A stretch of DNA of 64,000 nucleotides from Duganella sp. SG902. Its GTDB lineage: Bacteria; Pseudomonadota; Gammaproteobacteria; Burkholderiales; Burkholderiaceae_D. Location of the stretch: the NCBI RefSeq assembly GCF_013376005.1, contig NZ_JABMJK010000006.1, positions 1 to 64,000 of the forward strand, given 5' to 3'. Numbering within the stretch: position 1 is the stretch's first letter; the number at the start of each line of letters is the position of its first letter. Made by a program: the position numbers and the translations under genes. This document shows positions 8,146 through 16,659 of the stretch, one piece after another. The notes under the pieces were generated by a model, which saw only the letters and a list, made by a program, of their open reading frames with translations, did no database searches and was not told where the DNA came from.

Positions 8146-9150
8146 TTATTTGCGCAAGCTCGGCAGCGCCACCACCACCGCTGGCGGCGCCGTGGTTTCC
8201 GCCGCCGGCTTGGCGCCGGTGCCGCGCAAGGCCAGCAGCCAGCCGATGCCGTCGAACCAGAATGGCGATCCCAGCGAGGCCGCAAACGCGGTGGCGATCC
8301 AACCGATCAGCGCGAAGCTCAAGGCCAGCGCGAACTTGCCCACGCTGCCGACGCCGTCAAAGCGCGCCGATGGCCAGCCGATCGGCAAGGCCTGCAGGGC
8401 TTGCGCCTGCGCCCCGGCCTGTTTGGCCTGCTCCAGTGGCGGCGCGCCGGCCGGCGGCGTGGCCGGCTTGACCGCCTCCGCCTTTTGCACCACTTGCGCC
8501 GTCAGCGTCGAATCGGTCCACAGCCGCTGCGACAACTGCAGCGCGTCGATGTTCATCGCGCACGCATAAAACAGTCCGATCAGGAACAGCACGAACTGCG
8601 AGCGCCGCTTGTACCAGCCGCTGATGCGTTCCATCACCGTGTCGTACCAGATGCGCACGGCGTTCTCCAGCGCCGCCACGTCGTCCGGCCCCTCGCCCAT
8701 GATGGCCAGCAGCGTGCGCGTCAGACCCTCGTTGCCGATGGCGTTGAGCAGCGCGGCCGCCGTCTGTCCCTTGCCGTAGCGCGTGGTCAGGGTGGCCACG
8801 AACGCGCGTGCGAATATCGCCGAGGGGATGTACGAAGGCAGTCGGCCGCGCTGCGCCATCCCGCTGATCAGCGGATGCCGCATCACCTCGGCCGTCAGAG
8901 ACTGGTCGCCCAGTTTGTCGAGCCGGAAGCCGCCCTCGCGCCGGAACAGCCGCAGCAGCGACGGCACGATGCCGCGCACGCGCGGCTTGACGGCCGATTC
9001 GTGCAGCATGGTCAACACGCCGTCCAGCAGCACCTTGGCGCGCGTCTGGAACAGCGAGGCGATCGCCTCCCGCGTGGCGCTGCACAGCAGGCTCACGGCC
9101 AGGAAGGTATAGGACAGGCCCACCGCCACATCCAGGTAATGACTCGACAT
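8146..9150 (-). CDS. hypothetical multi-pass membrane protein, 334 aa
   Basis: The protein starts with a hydrophobic helix (VAVGLSYTFLAVSLLCSATREAI). It then has a long cytoplasmic, charged domain (residues about 30-185), a membrane helix (FVLFLIGLFYACAM), a Pro/Ala/Gln-rich linker (about 225-255) and a final membrane helix near 270-290. The segment LFQTRAKVLLDGVLTML near the N-terminus is followed by a conserved-looking HPLISGMAQ. Such proteins are common as unnamed membrane proteins in proteobacteria; I cannot assign a function. ATG 9148-9150 has GAGGG upstream. It is transcribed away from the ArsR gene. Confidence 0.75.
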   Translation of the reverse strand: MSSHYLDVAVGLSYTFLAVSLLCSATREAIASLFQTRAKVLLDGVLTMLHESAVKPRVRGIVPSLLRLFRREGGFRLDKLGDQSLTAEVMRHPLISGMAQRGRLPSYIPSAIFARAFVATLTTRYGKGQTAAALLNAIGNEGLTRTLLAIMGEGPDDVAALENAVRIWYDTVMERISGWYKRRSQFVLFLIGLFYACAMNIDALQLSQRLWTDSTLTAQVVQKAEAVKPATPPAGAPPLEQAKQAGAQAQALQALPIGWPSARFDGVGSVGKFALALSFALIGWIATAFAASLGSPFWFDGIGWLLALRGTGAKPAAETTAPPAVVVALPSLRK

Positions 9151-9278
9151 ACGGTCCCTCGTTAGATTTCCAGCAATGTTCCATAAACATAAAGGATTTT
9201 TCGGCCGTCAGCACGTTTTTCTTTTATATCGTAATATGCCGATATTGAAATCGGAAAAACACGATACATATACCAGCC

Positions 9279-9569
9279 ATGGACATCGACGCCATTCACA
9301 AAGCCCTCGCCAACCCGATGCGGCGCCAGATCCTGGCGTGGCTGAAGGAGCCGGACGTGTATTTCTCGGAACAGCAGCATCCGCTGAACCTGGGCGTATG
9401 CGCCGGCATGATCGACCGCCGCGCCGGCCTGTCGCAATCGACCACCTCGGCCCACCTGGCCGTGCTGGTCAAGGCCGGGCTGGTGACGTCGCACCGCGTC
9501 GGCCAGTGGAATTATTTCAAACGCGATGAGGCACTCATCCAGGCCTTCATCGACCAAATGCAACTATAG
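9279..9569 (+). CDS. ArsR-family helix-turn-helix regulator
   Basis: The 96-aa protein has the ArsR winged-helix pattern: [20 protein letters not shown] at the start, the recognition helix [19 protein letters not shown], and a wing [15 protein letters not shown]. It contains one cysteine in [12 protein letters not shown] just before the HTH, which could serve as a redox or electrophile sensor. No clear metal-binding CxC is present. The gene lies 11 bases before an Old Yellow Enzyme gene, a pairing typical of regulators that control alkene reductases. It may repress its own operon. Confidence 0.88.
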   Translation: MDIDAIHKALANPMRRQILAWLKEPDVYFSEQQHPLNLGVCAGMIDRRAGLSQSTTSAHLAVLVKAGLVTSHRVGQWNYFKRDEALIQAFIDQMQL

Positions 9570-9580
9570 GGAAGCTCATC

Positions 9581-10636
<1,056 letters not shown>

Positions 10637-10642
10637 ATTAGA

Positions 10643-10660
10643 TTCCCGCCTGCGCGGGAA
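10643..10660. repeat. REP-like GC-rich hairpin
   Basis: TTCCCGC (10643-10649), CTGC loop, GCGGGAA (10654-10660) form a perfect 7-bp stem between the convergent OYE and MBL genes. The sequence type (CCGC-rich hairpin with TTCC arms) resembles the short repetitive extragenic elements at 19292-19372 and 46591-46678. It has no T-run, so it is not a clear terminator, though it could stall transcripts from both sides. Confidence 0.5.
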
Positions 10661-10675
10661 CCCATGCCGGGCGTG

Positions 10676-11620
10676 CTAGCGCGGTTGCGTGTAATTGATC
10701 GGAACGAACACGTAGCCGCCCTTGCCGTTGGACCGCACATGGCCCAGCGCCGGGAACGACAGGTGCGGCGCGCCGATCAGGTAGCCCTCCTTGGCCGCCG
10801 CCGCGAACGCCTCCTTGCGCTCGGCGATCGCGATCTTGCTATCCATGTCGAACTGGATGCCCACGCCCGGATCCTCAAACTGCACCACCTGCACGTGCAG
10901 CAGGTCGCCCAGCAGCACCAGCTTCTGCCCCTTGCTCTCCACCACATAGGTGATATGGCCCGGCGTGTGCCCGCCATTGAAGTAGGATTTGATCCCCGGC
11001 ACCAGCTCGGTGTTGGCGATGATGGGCTGGAACTTGCCGGCCTTCACATACGGGTTGATCGACACCATCGGCCCCTGGAAGTTGTCCTTGGCCTCGGCCG
11101 ACGCCTTGTCCAGGTTGGTCGAATTCAGATAGTAATCGGCGTCCAGCTTCCCGGCCCGCACCACCGCGTTCGGAAACACGCGCTGCTCGTTCGACGCCAG
11201 CCCGCCCACGTGGTCGCCGTGCATGTGGCTGATGTAGATCTCATCCACCTGCTCCGGCTTGTAGCCGGCCGCCTTCAGATTCCCCAGCAGTTGCCCCAGC
11301 GTCGGGCCGAACAGGCTGGCCGCGCCGGTGTCGATCAGCACCAGCTTGCTGCCGGTGTTGATCAGGAAGCCGTTGACCGAGGTTTGCACCGGACTTTTCA
11401 GGAAAGACTTGTCCAGCGCGGCCAGGGTCTTGGCCGGCGGCTGCTTGAGCAGTTTCTCCACCGGCAGGTCCAGCGTGCCGTCGTTGAGCACCGTGATTTC
11501 AAAATCGCCCAGCGTGGTGCGATAAAAGCCCGGCGCCTGGAACCGGGCCATGGGCGCGCCCGCCTGCGCGGTGGCGCTGATCAGCAGCGCGGCAATGACG
11601 GTCAAGGTACGTGTGCTCAT
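10676..11620 (-). CDS. metallo-beta-lactamase-fold hydrolase, secreted
   Basis: The 314-aa protein has an N-terminal signal peptide (about 1-20; TLTVIAALLISATAQAGAP). It carries the metal motif SHMHGDHVGGL near residue 130, a further metal ligand in GGHTPGHITYVV, and LLGDLLHVQ. The overall pattern matches the quorum-quenching/methyl-parathion-hydrolase-like branch of MBL-fold lactonases and esterases. It probably acts in the periplasm on a lactone or ester; the substrate is unknown. ATG 11618-11620 is preceded by GGGGAG. Convergent with the OYE gene and close to the amyloid-like operon, but separated from it by its own 59-base gap. Confidence 0.85.
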   Translation of the reverse strand: MSTRTLTVIAALLISATAQAGAPMARFQAPGFYRTTLGDFEITVLNDGTLDLPVEKLLKQPPAKTLAALDKSFLKSPVQTSVNGFLINTGSKLVLIDTGAASLFGPTLGQLLGNLKAAGYKPEQVDEIYISHMHGDHVGGLASNEQRVFPNAVVRAGKLDADYYLNSTNLDKASAEAKDNFQGPMVSINPYVKAGKFQPIIANTELVPGIKSYFNGGHTPGHITYVVESKGQKLVLLGDLLHVQVVQFEDPGVGIQFDMDSKIAIAERKEAFAAAAKEGYLIGAPHLSFPALGHVRSNGKGGYVFVPINYTQPR

Positions 11621-11679
11621 GGCTCCCCTATTTTAGAAATTGTCAGGAGCACTACAATACCTCAAATACAAGAATTCCG

Positions 11680-12738
11680 TCAGAACGTCACAGGCAAACG
11701 GAACGATAACTGCACATCGGGGGTGTCGCGCGTCAGCCCGGCGCCAACCGCGATGTTGATGGTGCGCCGGTCGTCGATGCGGTAGGAAAATCCGGTCAGC
11801 AAGGTGCCCAGCTGGGTGCGCACCGAGCCGGCCACCGGCGCGCCGTTCTGGCGCGTGCGCGCGATCGAGCTGTGGTCGTAGCCGAAACTAATCAGCGCCC
11901 GGTCGTTGAGCGCCAGCCCGACCCCGAAGTTGAAGCCGAACACGCCGCCCGGGGCGATCCGCCCCAGCGGCTCGGACTCGCCGCCCAGCACCAGCCGGCT
12001 GACGTGGTTGCGCTTGAAGTTGTACAGGTAGCTGACGCCGCCGAACAGAATCGCCGGATCGCTGGCGAACAACCACGTCAGGCTGGGCTGCAAGGCATAG
12101 AAGCCGGAGCCGGTCGGCAGCTCCAGCGGCAGCCCGGTGCCGCTGGCGTTGGGGCCGACGCAGCGCTTGCTGCAATCGGTCACCACGCTGAACGGATCGG
12201 TGCCGGTGCGCGACTTGAAGCGCAGGCCGGCCACGTAGTACGGCCGGTCCGCGCCGCCGTCGTTCAACTGGTAGCGCATGGCCAGCTCGGCGTCGCCGAC
12301 GCCGCGCCCGCTGGTGTCGAACACGCGGTCGACGCCGGTGCCGGTGAACAGCTCGCGGCTGACGGTGGAGTCCGAGCGGTACACGTAAGGCACTTTCAAT
12401 TCCAGCTCGGCGCGGTTGCTCAGGCCGTAGCGCGCGGTGATGGCGGCGGTGCTGGTGTTGCGCTTGACCTCGCGCACGTCCACCAGCCCGATCAGCAGCG
12501 CCGGGATGATGGTGTATCCCACCAGCACCACCCGGTTGCTGGACGAGTAGCCGAACTGCAGCGAAGGTTCCAACACGAGCTTGCCTCGCGGCGTGAGCAC
12601 GCCCGGCTGTTCGAACAAGGGCGCCACGGCGGGCGGCCTGCCGTCTTGCGGCGGCGCGTTGCCGACCTGCTCCGGCGCGGCCACAGCCACCCCGCTGGCC
12701 AGCAGCGCCGCCGCCAGCCATTGTGCGTTTGCTTGCAT
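11680..12738 (-). CDS. outer-membrane beta-barrel protein (FapF-like position)
   Basis: This 352-aa protein has a signal peptide (AAALLASGVAVAA), a short Pro-rich linker and then many alternating beta-strands (GKLVLEPSLQFGYSSSNRVVL, YGLSNRAELELKVPYVY, GVFGFNFGVGLALNDRALISFGYDHSS), ending in an aromatic LSFRLPVTF typical of outer-membrane barrels. In Pseudomonas the last Fap gene, fapF, is an outer-membrane pore that exports amyloid subunits. This gene is last in a comparable operon, after the C39 peptidase and a small secreted protein. It lacks the long N-terminal coiled coil of FapF, so the match is by position and barrel type only. It could instead be an MetA-type phenol-pathway channel. 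AGGGAGGAAT precedes the start. Confidence 0.75.
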   Translation of the reverse strand: MQANAQWLAAALLASGVAVAAPEQVGNAPPQDGRPPAVAPLFEQPGVLTPRGKLVLEPSLQFGYSSSNRVVLVGYTIIPALLIGLVDVREVKRNTSTAAITARYGLSNRAELELKVPYVYRSDSTVSRELFTGTGVDRVFDTSGRGVGDAELAMRYQLNDGGADRPYYVAGLRFKSRTGTDPFSVVTDCSKRCVGPNASGTGLPLELPTGSGFYALQPSLTWLFASDPAILFGGVSYLYNFKRNHVSRLVLGGESEPLGRIAPGGVFGFNFGVGLALNDRALISFGYDHSSIARTRQNGAPVAGSVRTQLGTLLTGFSYRIDDRRTINIAVGAGLTRDTPDVQLSFRLPVTF

Positions 12739-12746
12739 ATTCCTCC

Positions 12747-13157
12747 CTATTTGCCGACCGCGCCGGTGAGTGCCTCGCGCAGGCTGCTTTCAAAGTTGAC
12801 CGCCTTCAGCAACGCCAGGTTCGCCACCGTGGCCCCTATCGTGGTCTGGGTTCGGATGGCCTGGTCGTTGAGACTGTTTTGCACCAGCACGGCGGCCATG
12901 GCATCGGCGGCCGCCTGCGTTTGCGCAGCGCTCAACTGTGTCATATCAGGGATGGAAAAACGGGTACTGGCTACAACAGTGCCATTGATCGAAACCAAAC
13001 GTTCGACACCTAGCGACACCAGCATGCCGTTGCCCAGGTCGAAGCCGCCGCGCGTGCGCGCCAGCTGGTCGTCGCCGACGGCCTGCCAATCGTCGGCGGG
13101 CTGGGCCTGCGCCAGCGTCGCGCAGGCCAGCCACATGCCACAGAGGATCTTGCGCAT
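12747..13157 (-). CDS. small secreted protein, FapE-like position, with double-glycine motif
   Basis: The 136-aa protein has a signal peptide (MRKILCGMWLACATLAQAQP). Residues 29-38 read DDQLARTRGG, with L at -7 from the GG as in C39-processed leaders. The rest is Asn/Gln/Ala/Val-rich, with segments VERLVSINGTVVASTRF and AVLVQNSLNDQAI that look like beta-prone amyloid repeats. The likely start is ATG 13157, because AAAGGA is 9 bases upstream; ATG 13163 two codons earlier is possible. In the Fap operon of Pseudomonas, fapE sits between fapD and fapF and encodes a minor subunit. The gene starts 15 bases after the peptidase stop. Confidence 0.7.
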   Translation of the reverse strand: MRKILCGMWLACATLAQAQPADDWQAVGDDQLARTRGGFDLGNGMLVSLGVERLVSINGTVVASTRFSIPDMTQLSAAQTQAAADAMAAVLVQNSLNDQAIRTQTTIGATVANLALLKAVNFESSLREALTGAVGK

Positions 13158-13171
13158 GGCCATATGTCCTT

Positions 13172-13834
13172 TCAGAAGTTGCCGCCGCCGTTCTTGGACA
13201 GCGTGATGTCGGCCAGGCCGGCGCGGTTGATGGCCTCGCCCAGCGGCGCGCGCGGCGCCACGCTCCAGTCGGCCGCCAGGTTGAACCCAGGCTGGCCGGG
13301 CCAATGGTGGATGACAAACAACAGGCGATCCGGCCAGGCCGCCTCGAACGCGGCGCGCCGCATGGCGCGGGTGCCGCCGGCCGGGTCGCCCAGCAACACG
13401 CGTTCGGCGTCGATCCCCTTGATGACGACGAAATGCCAGTAGCCGTTTTCCGCGATGCGCACGATGGCCGGCAGCCGCGCCTGCGCCAGCTTGTCCAGCG
13501 GCTGGGTGAAGCCGTCGGCGGTGTAGCCCTGTTGCGCGAGATAGCGTTTCATGTCCAGCATCGAGAAGCCTTCCCGCCGGATTTTCTGCTGGTCGCCCAG
13601 CGCAAACATGGCGTCGAACACCTGCTGCTCCGACACCGGCATGTTGTAGTGATAAGTAAGCAGCGTGGCCACCGCCGCCGAGCCGCAGCTGAAGTCGAAA
13701 TGCTGGCGCACGGTCGAGCGGAAGCGCGCCTCTTTCAGGCTGGCGACGTGCAGCGCGTAGCCGCCGCCTTGCACGGACGGCAGGTCGGCGGCGTGGGCGC
13801 TACACGCCAGCGTCAGCAGCGCGATGATCTTCAT
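13172..13834 (-). CDS. C39-type cysteine peptidase (FapD-like)
   Basis: This is a 220-aa protein with a short signal peptide (MKIIALLTLACSAHA). It has the papain-like C39 triad: Cys50 in QHFDFSCGSAAVATLL with an oxyanion Gln44, His134 in GYWHFVVIKG and Asp150 in LLGDPAGG. Standalone C39 proteins of this length, without ABC-transporter domains, are the FapD type, thought to be needed for export or assembly of amyloid subunits in the periplasm. The start overlaps the stop of the preceding small gene as ATGA, so expression is coupled. The substrates may be the neighbouring proteins, which carry double-glycine-like motifs (inference). Confidence 0.86.
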   Translation of the reverse strand: MKIIALLTLACSAHAADLPSVQGGGYALHVASLKEARFRSTVRQHFDFSCGSAAVATLLTYHYNMPVSEQQVFDAMFALGDQQKIRREGFSMLDMKRYLAQQGYTADGFTQPLDKLAQARLPAIVRIAENGYWHFVVIKGIDAERVLLGDPAGGTRAMRRAAFEAAWPDRLLFVIHHWPGQPGFNLAADWSVAPRAPLGEAINRAGLADITLSKNGGGNF

Positions 13835-14127
13835 TGCATCTGAATGTTGATGATGGTGGCGTTTTGTATCAGCACATTGGAGCCGGAATTCTGTATCGCC
13901 ACCGGCAGGCCGGACGCGTTGCTGAACGCCCCGCTGCTGATGGTGTTGGCCCCGCTGCTGACATTGGCCGCGGCGTTGCCGGCCACCGTGCCGCTGACGC
14001 GCATGTCGTTGCTGACGGTGTCCGCGCCAGCGTGCAGCGCGGCCAGCTGTTCGTCCGCCACCGGCGCGCTGTCGAAGTCCGGCGCGGCAAGCGCCAGGCC
14101 GGCGGCCAATATGGATGCGATATACAT
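13831..14127 (-). CDS. small secreted amyloid-like protein, 98 aa
   Basis: An N-terminal hydrophobic stretch (MYIASILAAGLALAAP) is a predicted signal peptide. Residues 25-35 read DEQLAALHAGA, resembling a C39 leader with L at -7, L at -4 and AG at the cleavage point. The remainder is rich in Asn, Ser and Ala, and ends in VAIQNSGSNVLIQ (76-88). This motif closely matches VASQNSGMASLVQ near the end of the Gly-rich protein. I infer that it is a minor or nucleating subunit. AGGGAGG precedes ATG 14127. It overlaps the C39 gene by 4 bases. No named family is recognised. Confidence 0.7.
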   Translation of the reverse strand: MYIASILAAGLALAAPDFDSAPVADEQLAALHAGADTVSNDMRVSGTVAGNAAANVSSGANTISSGAFSNASGLPVAIQNSGSNVLIQNATIINIQMQ

Positions 14128-14178
14128 GCTTGCCCTCCCTTTGATGAAGGCGGGACGCCGGGCGCCCCGCCCCGGTGA

Positions 14179-15138
14179 TTAACGGCCCAGCGACAGGTTG
14201 GACTGCACGTTGACGCTTTGCTGCACCAACGACGCCATGCCGCTGTTCTGCGACGCCACCATGATGCCGGCGGCCGACTGGCCAACGCTGCTCATGCTGT
14301 TGGACATATTGAAGGTCCCGGCACCCACCGTCACCGCGCCGCTGGCGCCGCCCGTGGCCGCGCCGCCGGCACCGCCGGTCGCGGCGCCGCCGGTATTCGT
14401 GCCGCCCGAGCCGCCGGCGCCGCCCGCACCGCCAGCGCCACCCGCGCCGCCAGCCGCGCCGGCGCCGCCGGTCGCGCTGCCGTTGGTGGGCGCGCCATTG
14501 CTGGCGGTCCCGCCGCCGGCCGCGCCGGCCGCCGCGCCCGCGCCGCCATTGGCGGATGCGGCACCGGTATCGCCGGCGGACGCGCCGCCGCCCGCGCCAC
14601 CGGCGCCGCCGTCGCCACCGCTGCTGCCGCCCACGTATGGCGAACCGTTCCACGCGCTGCCGTTGGTGCCAGCGGCGCCGCTGCCGCCGGCCGCGCCGGA
14701 CCCGGCATACTGGTCGCCGCCGGTGGCGCCGAGGCCGGCGGCGCTGCCGCCAGTGGCCGTGCCGCCGGCGCCGCCGCTCGCCGCGCCGCCGCGGCTGTTG
14801 CCGCTGTTCTCAGCGTAGTTGCCGATGCCGGAAACCAGGTTGCCGCCCACCGTGCCATTGAGCGTGCTGGTGGCGTTGGCGCTGGAGGTGTTGAACGAGT
14901 TGCTGAACGCCGAAGTGGCGGTGGCGCCGTTATTGGCGGCCACGCCGGCCAGCGCACTGGCGCTTGCGGCGCCGCTGCTGTTGTTATTGTTGTTCTGGTT
15001 GCGTGTGCTGTTATCGAGCGTGGTGCTGGAATTGTCATTGGCGGCCGGGCCTGCGCCCGATTGCGTGGTCGCCGTTTGCGCGTAAGCCTGCGCACCAAAG
15101 GCCAGCGCGATCATGGCGCCAATCAGAGTTTTTTTCAT
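14179..15138 (-). CDS. Gly/Ala/Asn-rich secreted protein (candidate major amyloid/matrix subunit)
   Basis: The 319-aa protein opens with a typical signal peptide (MKKTLIGAMIALAFGAQAYAQ). There follow an Asn/Ser/Thr-rich region (about 25-100), a long low-complexity Gly/Ala/Thr region (about 105-270, GGAGG repeats) and a C-terminal Asn/Gln/Ser-rich part (about 275-319) with VASQNSGMASLVQ at 294-306. Such composition fits an extracellular matrix or amyloid protein. It is the first gene after the sigma-54 promoter and would be the most abundant product. AGGAG lies 7 bases before ATG 15138. A long overlapping 5' frame on the same strand further upstream is not expected to be translated. Confidence 0.75.
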   Translation of the reverse strand: MKKTLIGAMIALAFGAQAYAQTATTQSGAGPAANDNSSTTLDNSTRNQNNNNNSSGAASASALAGVAANNGATATSAFSNSFNTSSANATSTLNGTVGGNLVSGIGNYAENSGNSRGGAASGGAGGTATGGSAAGLGATGGDQYAGSGAAGGSGAAGTNGSAWNGSPYVGGSSGGDGGAGGAGGGASAGDTGAASANGGAGAAAGAAGGGTASNGAPTNGSATGGAGAAGGAGGAGGAGGAGGSGGTNTGGAATGGAGGAATGGASGAVTVGAGTFNMSNSMSSVGQSAAGIMVASQNSGMASLVQQSVNVQSNLSLGR

Positions 15139-15203
15139 AGTTGCTCCTACCTTGCAGTTTTGAGGAATGGGACCGGGCAATGGCGCCCGGCCCCACCGCT
15201 TTC

Positions 15204-15218
15204 GCAAGCTTGGTGCCA
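15204..15218 (-). promoter_or_regulatory. sigma-54 (-24/-12) promoter of the amyloid-like operon
   Basis: On the minus strand the sequence is TGGCACCAAGCTTGC, an exact TGGCAC-N5-TTGC. The start of transcription would be near 15192, about 54 bases before ATG 15138. It lies between the VpsR-like activator gene and the operon, in the right direction. The match to the consensus, and the activator with a GAFTGA loop beside it, make this the operon's likely main promoter. Confidence 0.85.
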
Positions 15219-15294
15219 TCGCCAACAAGTCCTTGATCCGCAAGGCCTATCTCTGCCGGCACGGGGTTCGGCGCAGGCTTGGTCGCGGCGATCC

Positions 15295-15310
15295 GTCACA
15301 CCGGCGTGAC
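15295..15310. promoter_or_regulatory. palindromic candidate activator site (UAS)
   Basis: GTCACACCGGCGTGAC is a near-perfect dyad (GTCAC-x-CC GG-x-GTGAC). It lies about 103-118 bases upstream of the predicted transcription start, in the range where sigma-54 activators bind enhancers. It falls just past the stop of the activator gene (15322). Binding by the neighbouring VpsR-like protein is an inference. Confidence 0.5.
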
Positions 15311-15321
15311 AGCATCGCGCC

Positions 15322-16659
15322 TCATTCACTCTGTCCGTCGGTGTAACCGATGCGTGACGGCGCCGTGATCCCATGCTTGGCCAGCAGGCGGTAGAGCGTC
15401 ATGCGCGATACGCCGAGGTCGCGCGCCGCCAGCGTGATATTGCTGCCGGCACGCAGCAGGCTGGCGTCGATGGCGTCGCGCTCGGCCCGGATGCGGACGT
15501 CATCGAGCAGCAGCGGCCCGGCGCCCGGCGCGGCCGGAGCCAGGCCCAGGTCCCGCGGCAATATCAATCGGCCTTCCGCCATGACCATGGCGCGGCGCAC
15601 GCGGTTAATCAGCTCGCGCACGTTGCCCGGCCAGTCGTGGTCGCGGATGGCTTGCGCGGCGCGGCTGCTGAAACCCTTCACGCGCGGCGCGCGCTCGCTG
15701 GAGTAAGTGCGGAAGAAATGTTCGGCCAGCGGCAGCAGATCCTCGCGCCGCTCGCGCAGCGAGGGCACCTCCAGCGCCAGCACGTTCAGCCGGTAATAGA
15801 GGTCCTCGCGAAAGGCGCCGCGCCGCACCGCCTCCTCCAGATTGACGTGCGAGGCGGCGATCACGCGCGCGTCGACCGCGATGCTGCGCGTGCCGCCAAC
15901 GCGGTAGATGGTCTTCTCCTGCAAAAAGCGCAGCAGGTTGGCTTGCAGCTCCATCGGCAGGTCGCCGATTTCGTCGAGGAACACCGAGCCGCCCTGGGCG
16001 CTTTCGATCAGGCCGCGCTTGTCGCGCGCGGCGCCGGTGAAGGCGCCGCGCTCATGGCCGAACAGTTCCGATTGAATCAGCGCGGCCGGAATCGCGCCGC
16101 AGTTGATCGGCACGAACGGCCCCTTGCGGCGCGGCGAGTGCGCGTGCACCGCTTGCGCCGCCAGTTCCTTGCCGCTGCCGCTCTCGCCCCAGATCAGCAC
16201 CGGCGCGCTGGCCGCCGCCACCTTGCCGATTTGCCGCCGCAGCCGCGTGATGGCGGCGCTGTGGCCGGTCAGCGTGGCGTCGCTCGCGGGAGGCGCGAGC
16301 ACGTCTTCGCGCAGCGCCGCCATGCCGAGCGCGTGACCCAGGGCATGGCGCAGCCGCTGGCTGTCCACCGGCCAGGTATGGTAATCGTCGCAGTGATCGC
16401 GCAGCAGCTGGCGCCAGGCCGGCTGCTCCAGCAACGCCGGCGGCAGCACCGCTATCCAGCGCATGGTCCAGTGATCCTGCAGGAAGGCATGCAGCGCTTC
16501 ACACTGGTCGGCCTCCCGCACCAGCAACAGGCCGACGGCGCAAGGCCGCGCCTGCGCATGACGGCGCGCTTGCGTTGGCGTGTCCGCCTGAATGACTTCC
16601 CAACCCTCCGGCAAACCCGGCACGCCGACGCCCACGCAGAGTATCGATTTCGTCGTCAT
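15322..16659 (-). CDS. VpsR-like sigma-54-dependent activator
   Basis: The 445-aa protein has a receiver-like N-terminal domain (1-115) that lacks the acidic pocket and phospho-accepting Asp (ILCVGVG, VGLLLV), as in VpsR. From about 130 comes an AAA+ domain with Walker A GESGSGKELAAQ, the sigma-54-contact loop GAFTGA, Walker B GGSVFLDEIGDLP and the arginine-containing YRLNVL region. A Fis-type HTH (SNITLAARDLGVSRMTLYRLL) closes the protein. VpsR in Vibrio drives biofilm genes in response to c-di-GMP. The same dependence here is inferred, not shown. The protein probably activates the downstream promoter at 15204-15218. Confidence 0.87.
   Translation of the reverse strand: MTTKSILCVGVGVPGLPEGWEVIQADTPTQARRHAQARPCAVGLLLVREADQCEALHAFLQDHWTMRWIAVLPPALLEQPAWRQLLRDHCDDYHTWPVDSQRLRHALGHALGMAALREDVLAPPASDATLTGHSAAITRLRRQIGKVAAASAPVLIWGESGSGKELAAQAVHAHSPRRKGPFVPINCGAIPAALIQSELFGHERGAFTGAARDKRGLIESAQGGSVFLDEIGDLPMELQANLLRFLQEKTIYRVGGTRSIAVDARVIAASHVNLEEAVRRGAFREDLYYRLNVLALEVPSLRERREDLLPLAEHFFRTYSSERAPRVKGFSSRAAQAIRDHDWPGNVRELINRVRRAMVMAEGRLILPRDLGLAPAAPGAGPLLLDDVRIRAERDAIDASLLRAGSNITLAARDLGVSRMTLYRLLAKHGITAPSRIGYTDGQSE

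Noticed and set aside
10643..10660. Hairpin as terminator between OYE and MBL genes
   Set aside because: There is no T-run on either strand, so it is listed as a repeat instead.
13172..14653. 493-codon frame reading through the C39 gene and 5' into the Gly-rich gene
   Set aside because: The upstream part is out of frame with the small and Gly-rich genes and is Arg/Gly nonsense; the peptidase starts at ATG 13834 with a signal peptide.
14179..15138. Gly/Ala-rich protein as PE_PGRS-like or an ice-nucleation protein
   Set aside because: There is no PE domain and no regular octapeptide; the operon context with a C39 peptidase and barrel fits an exported matrix subunit better.
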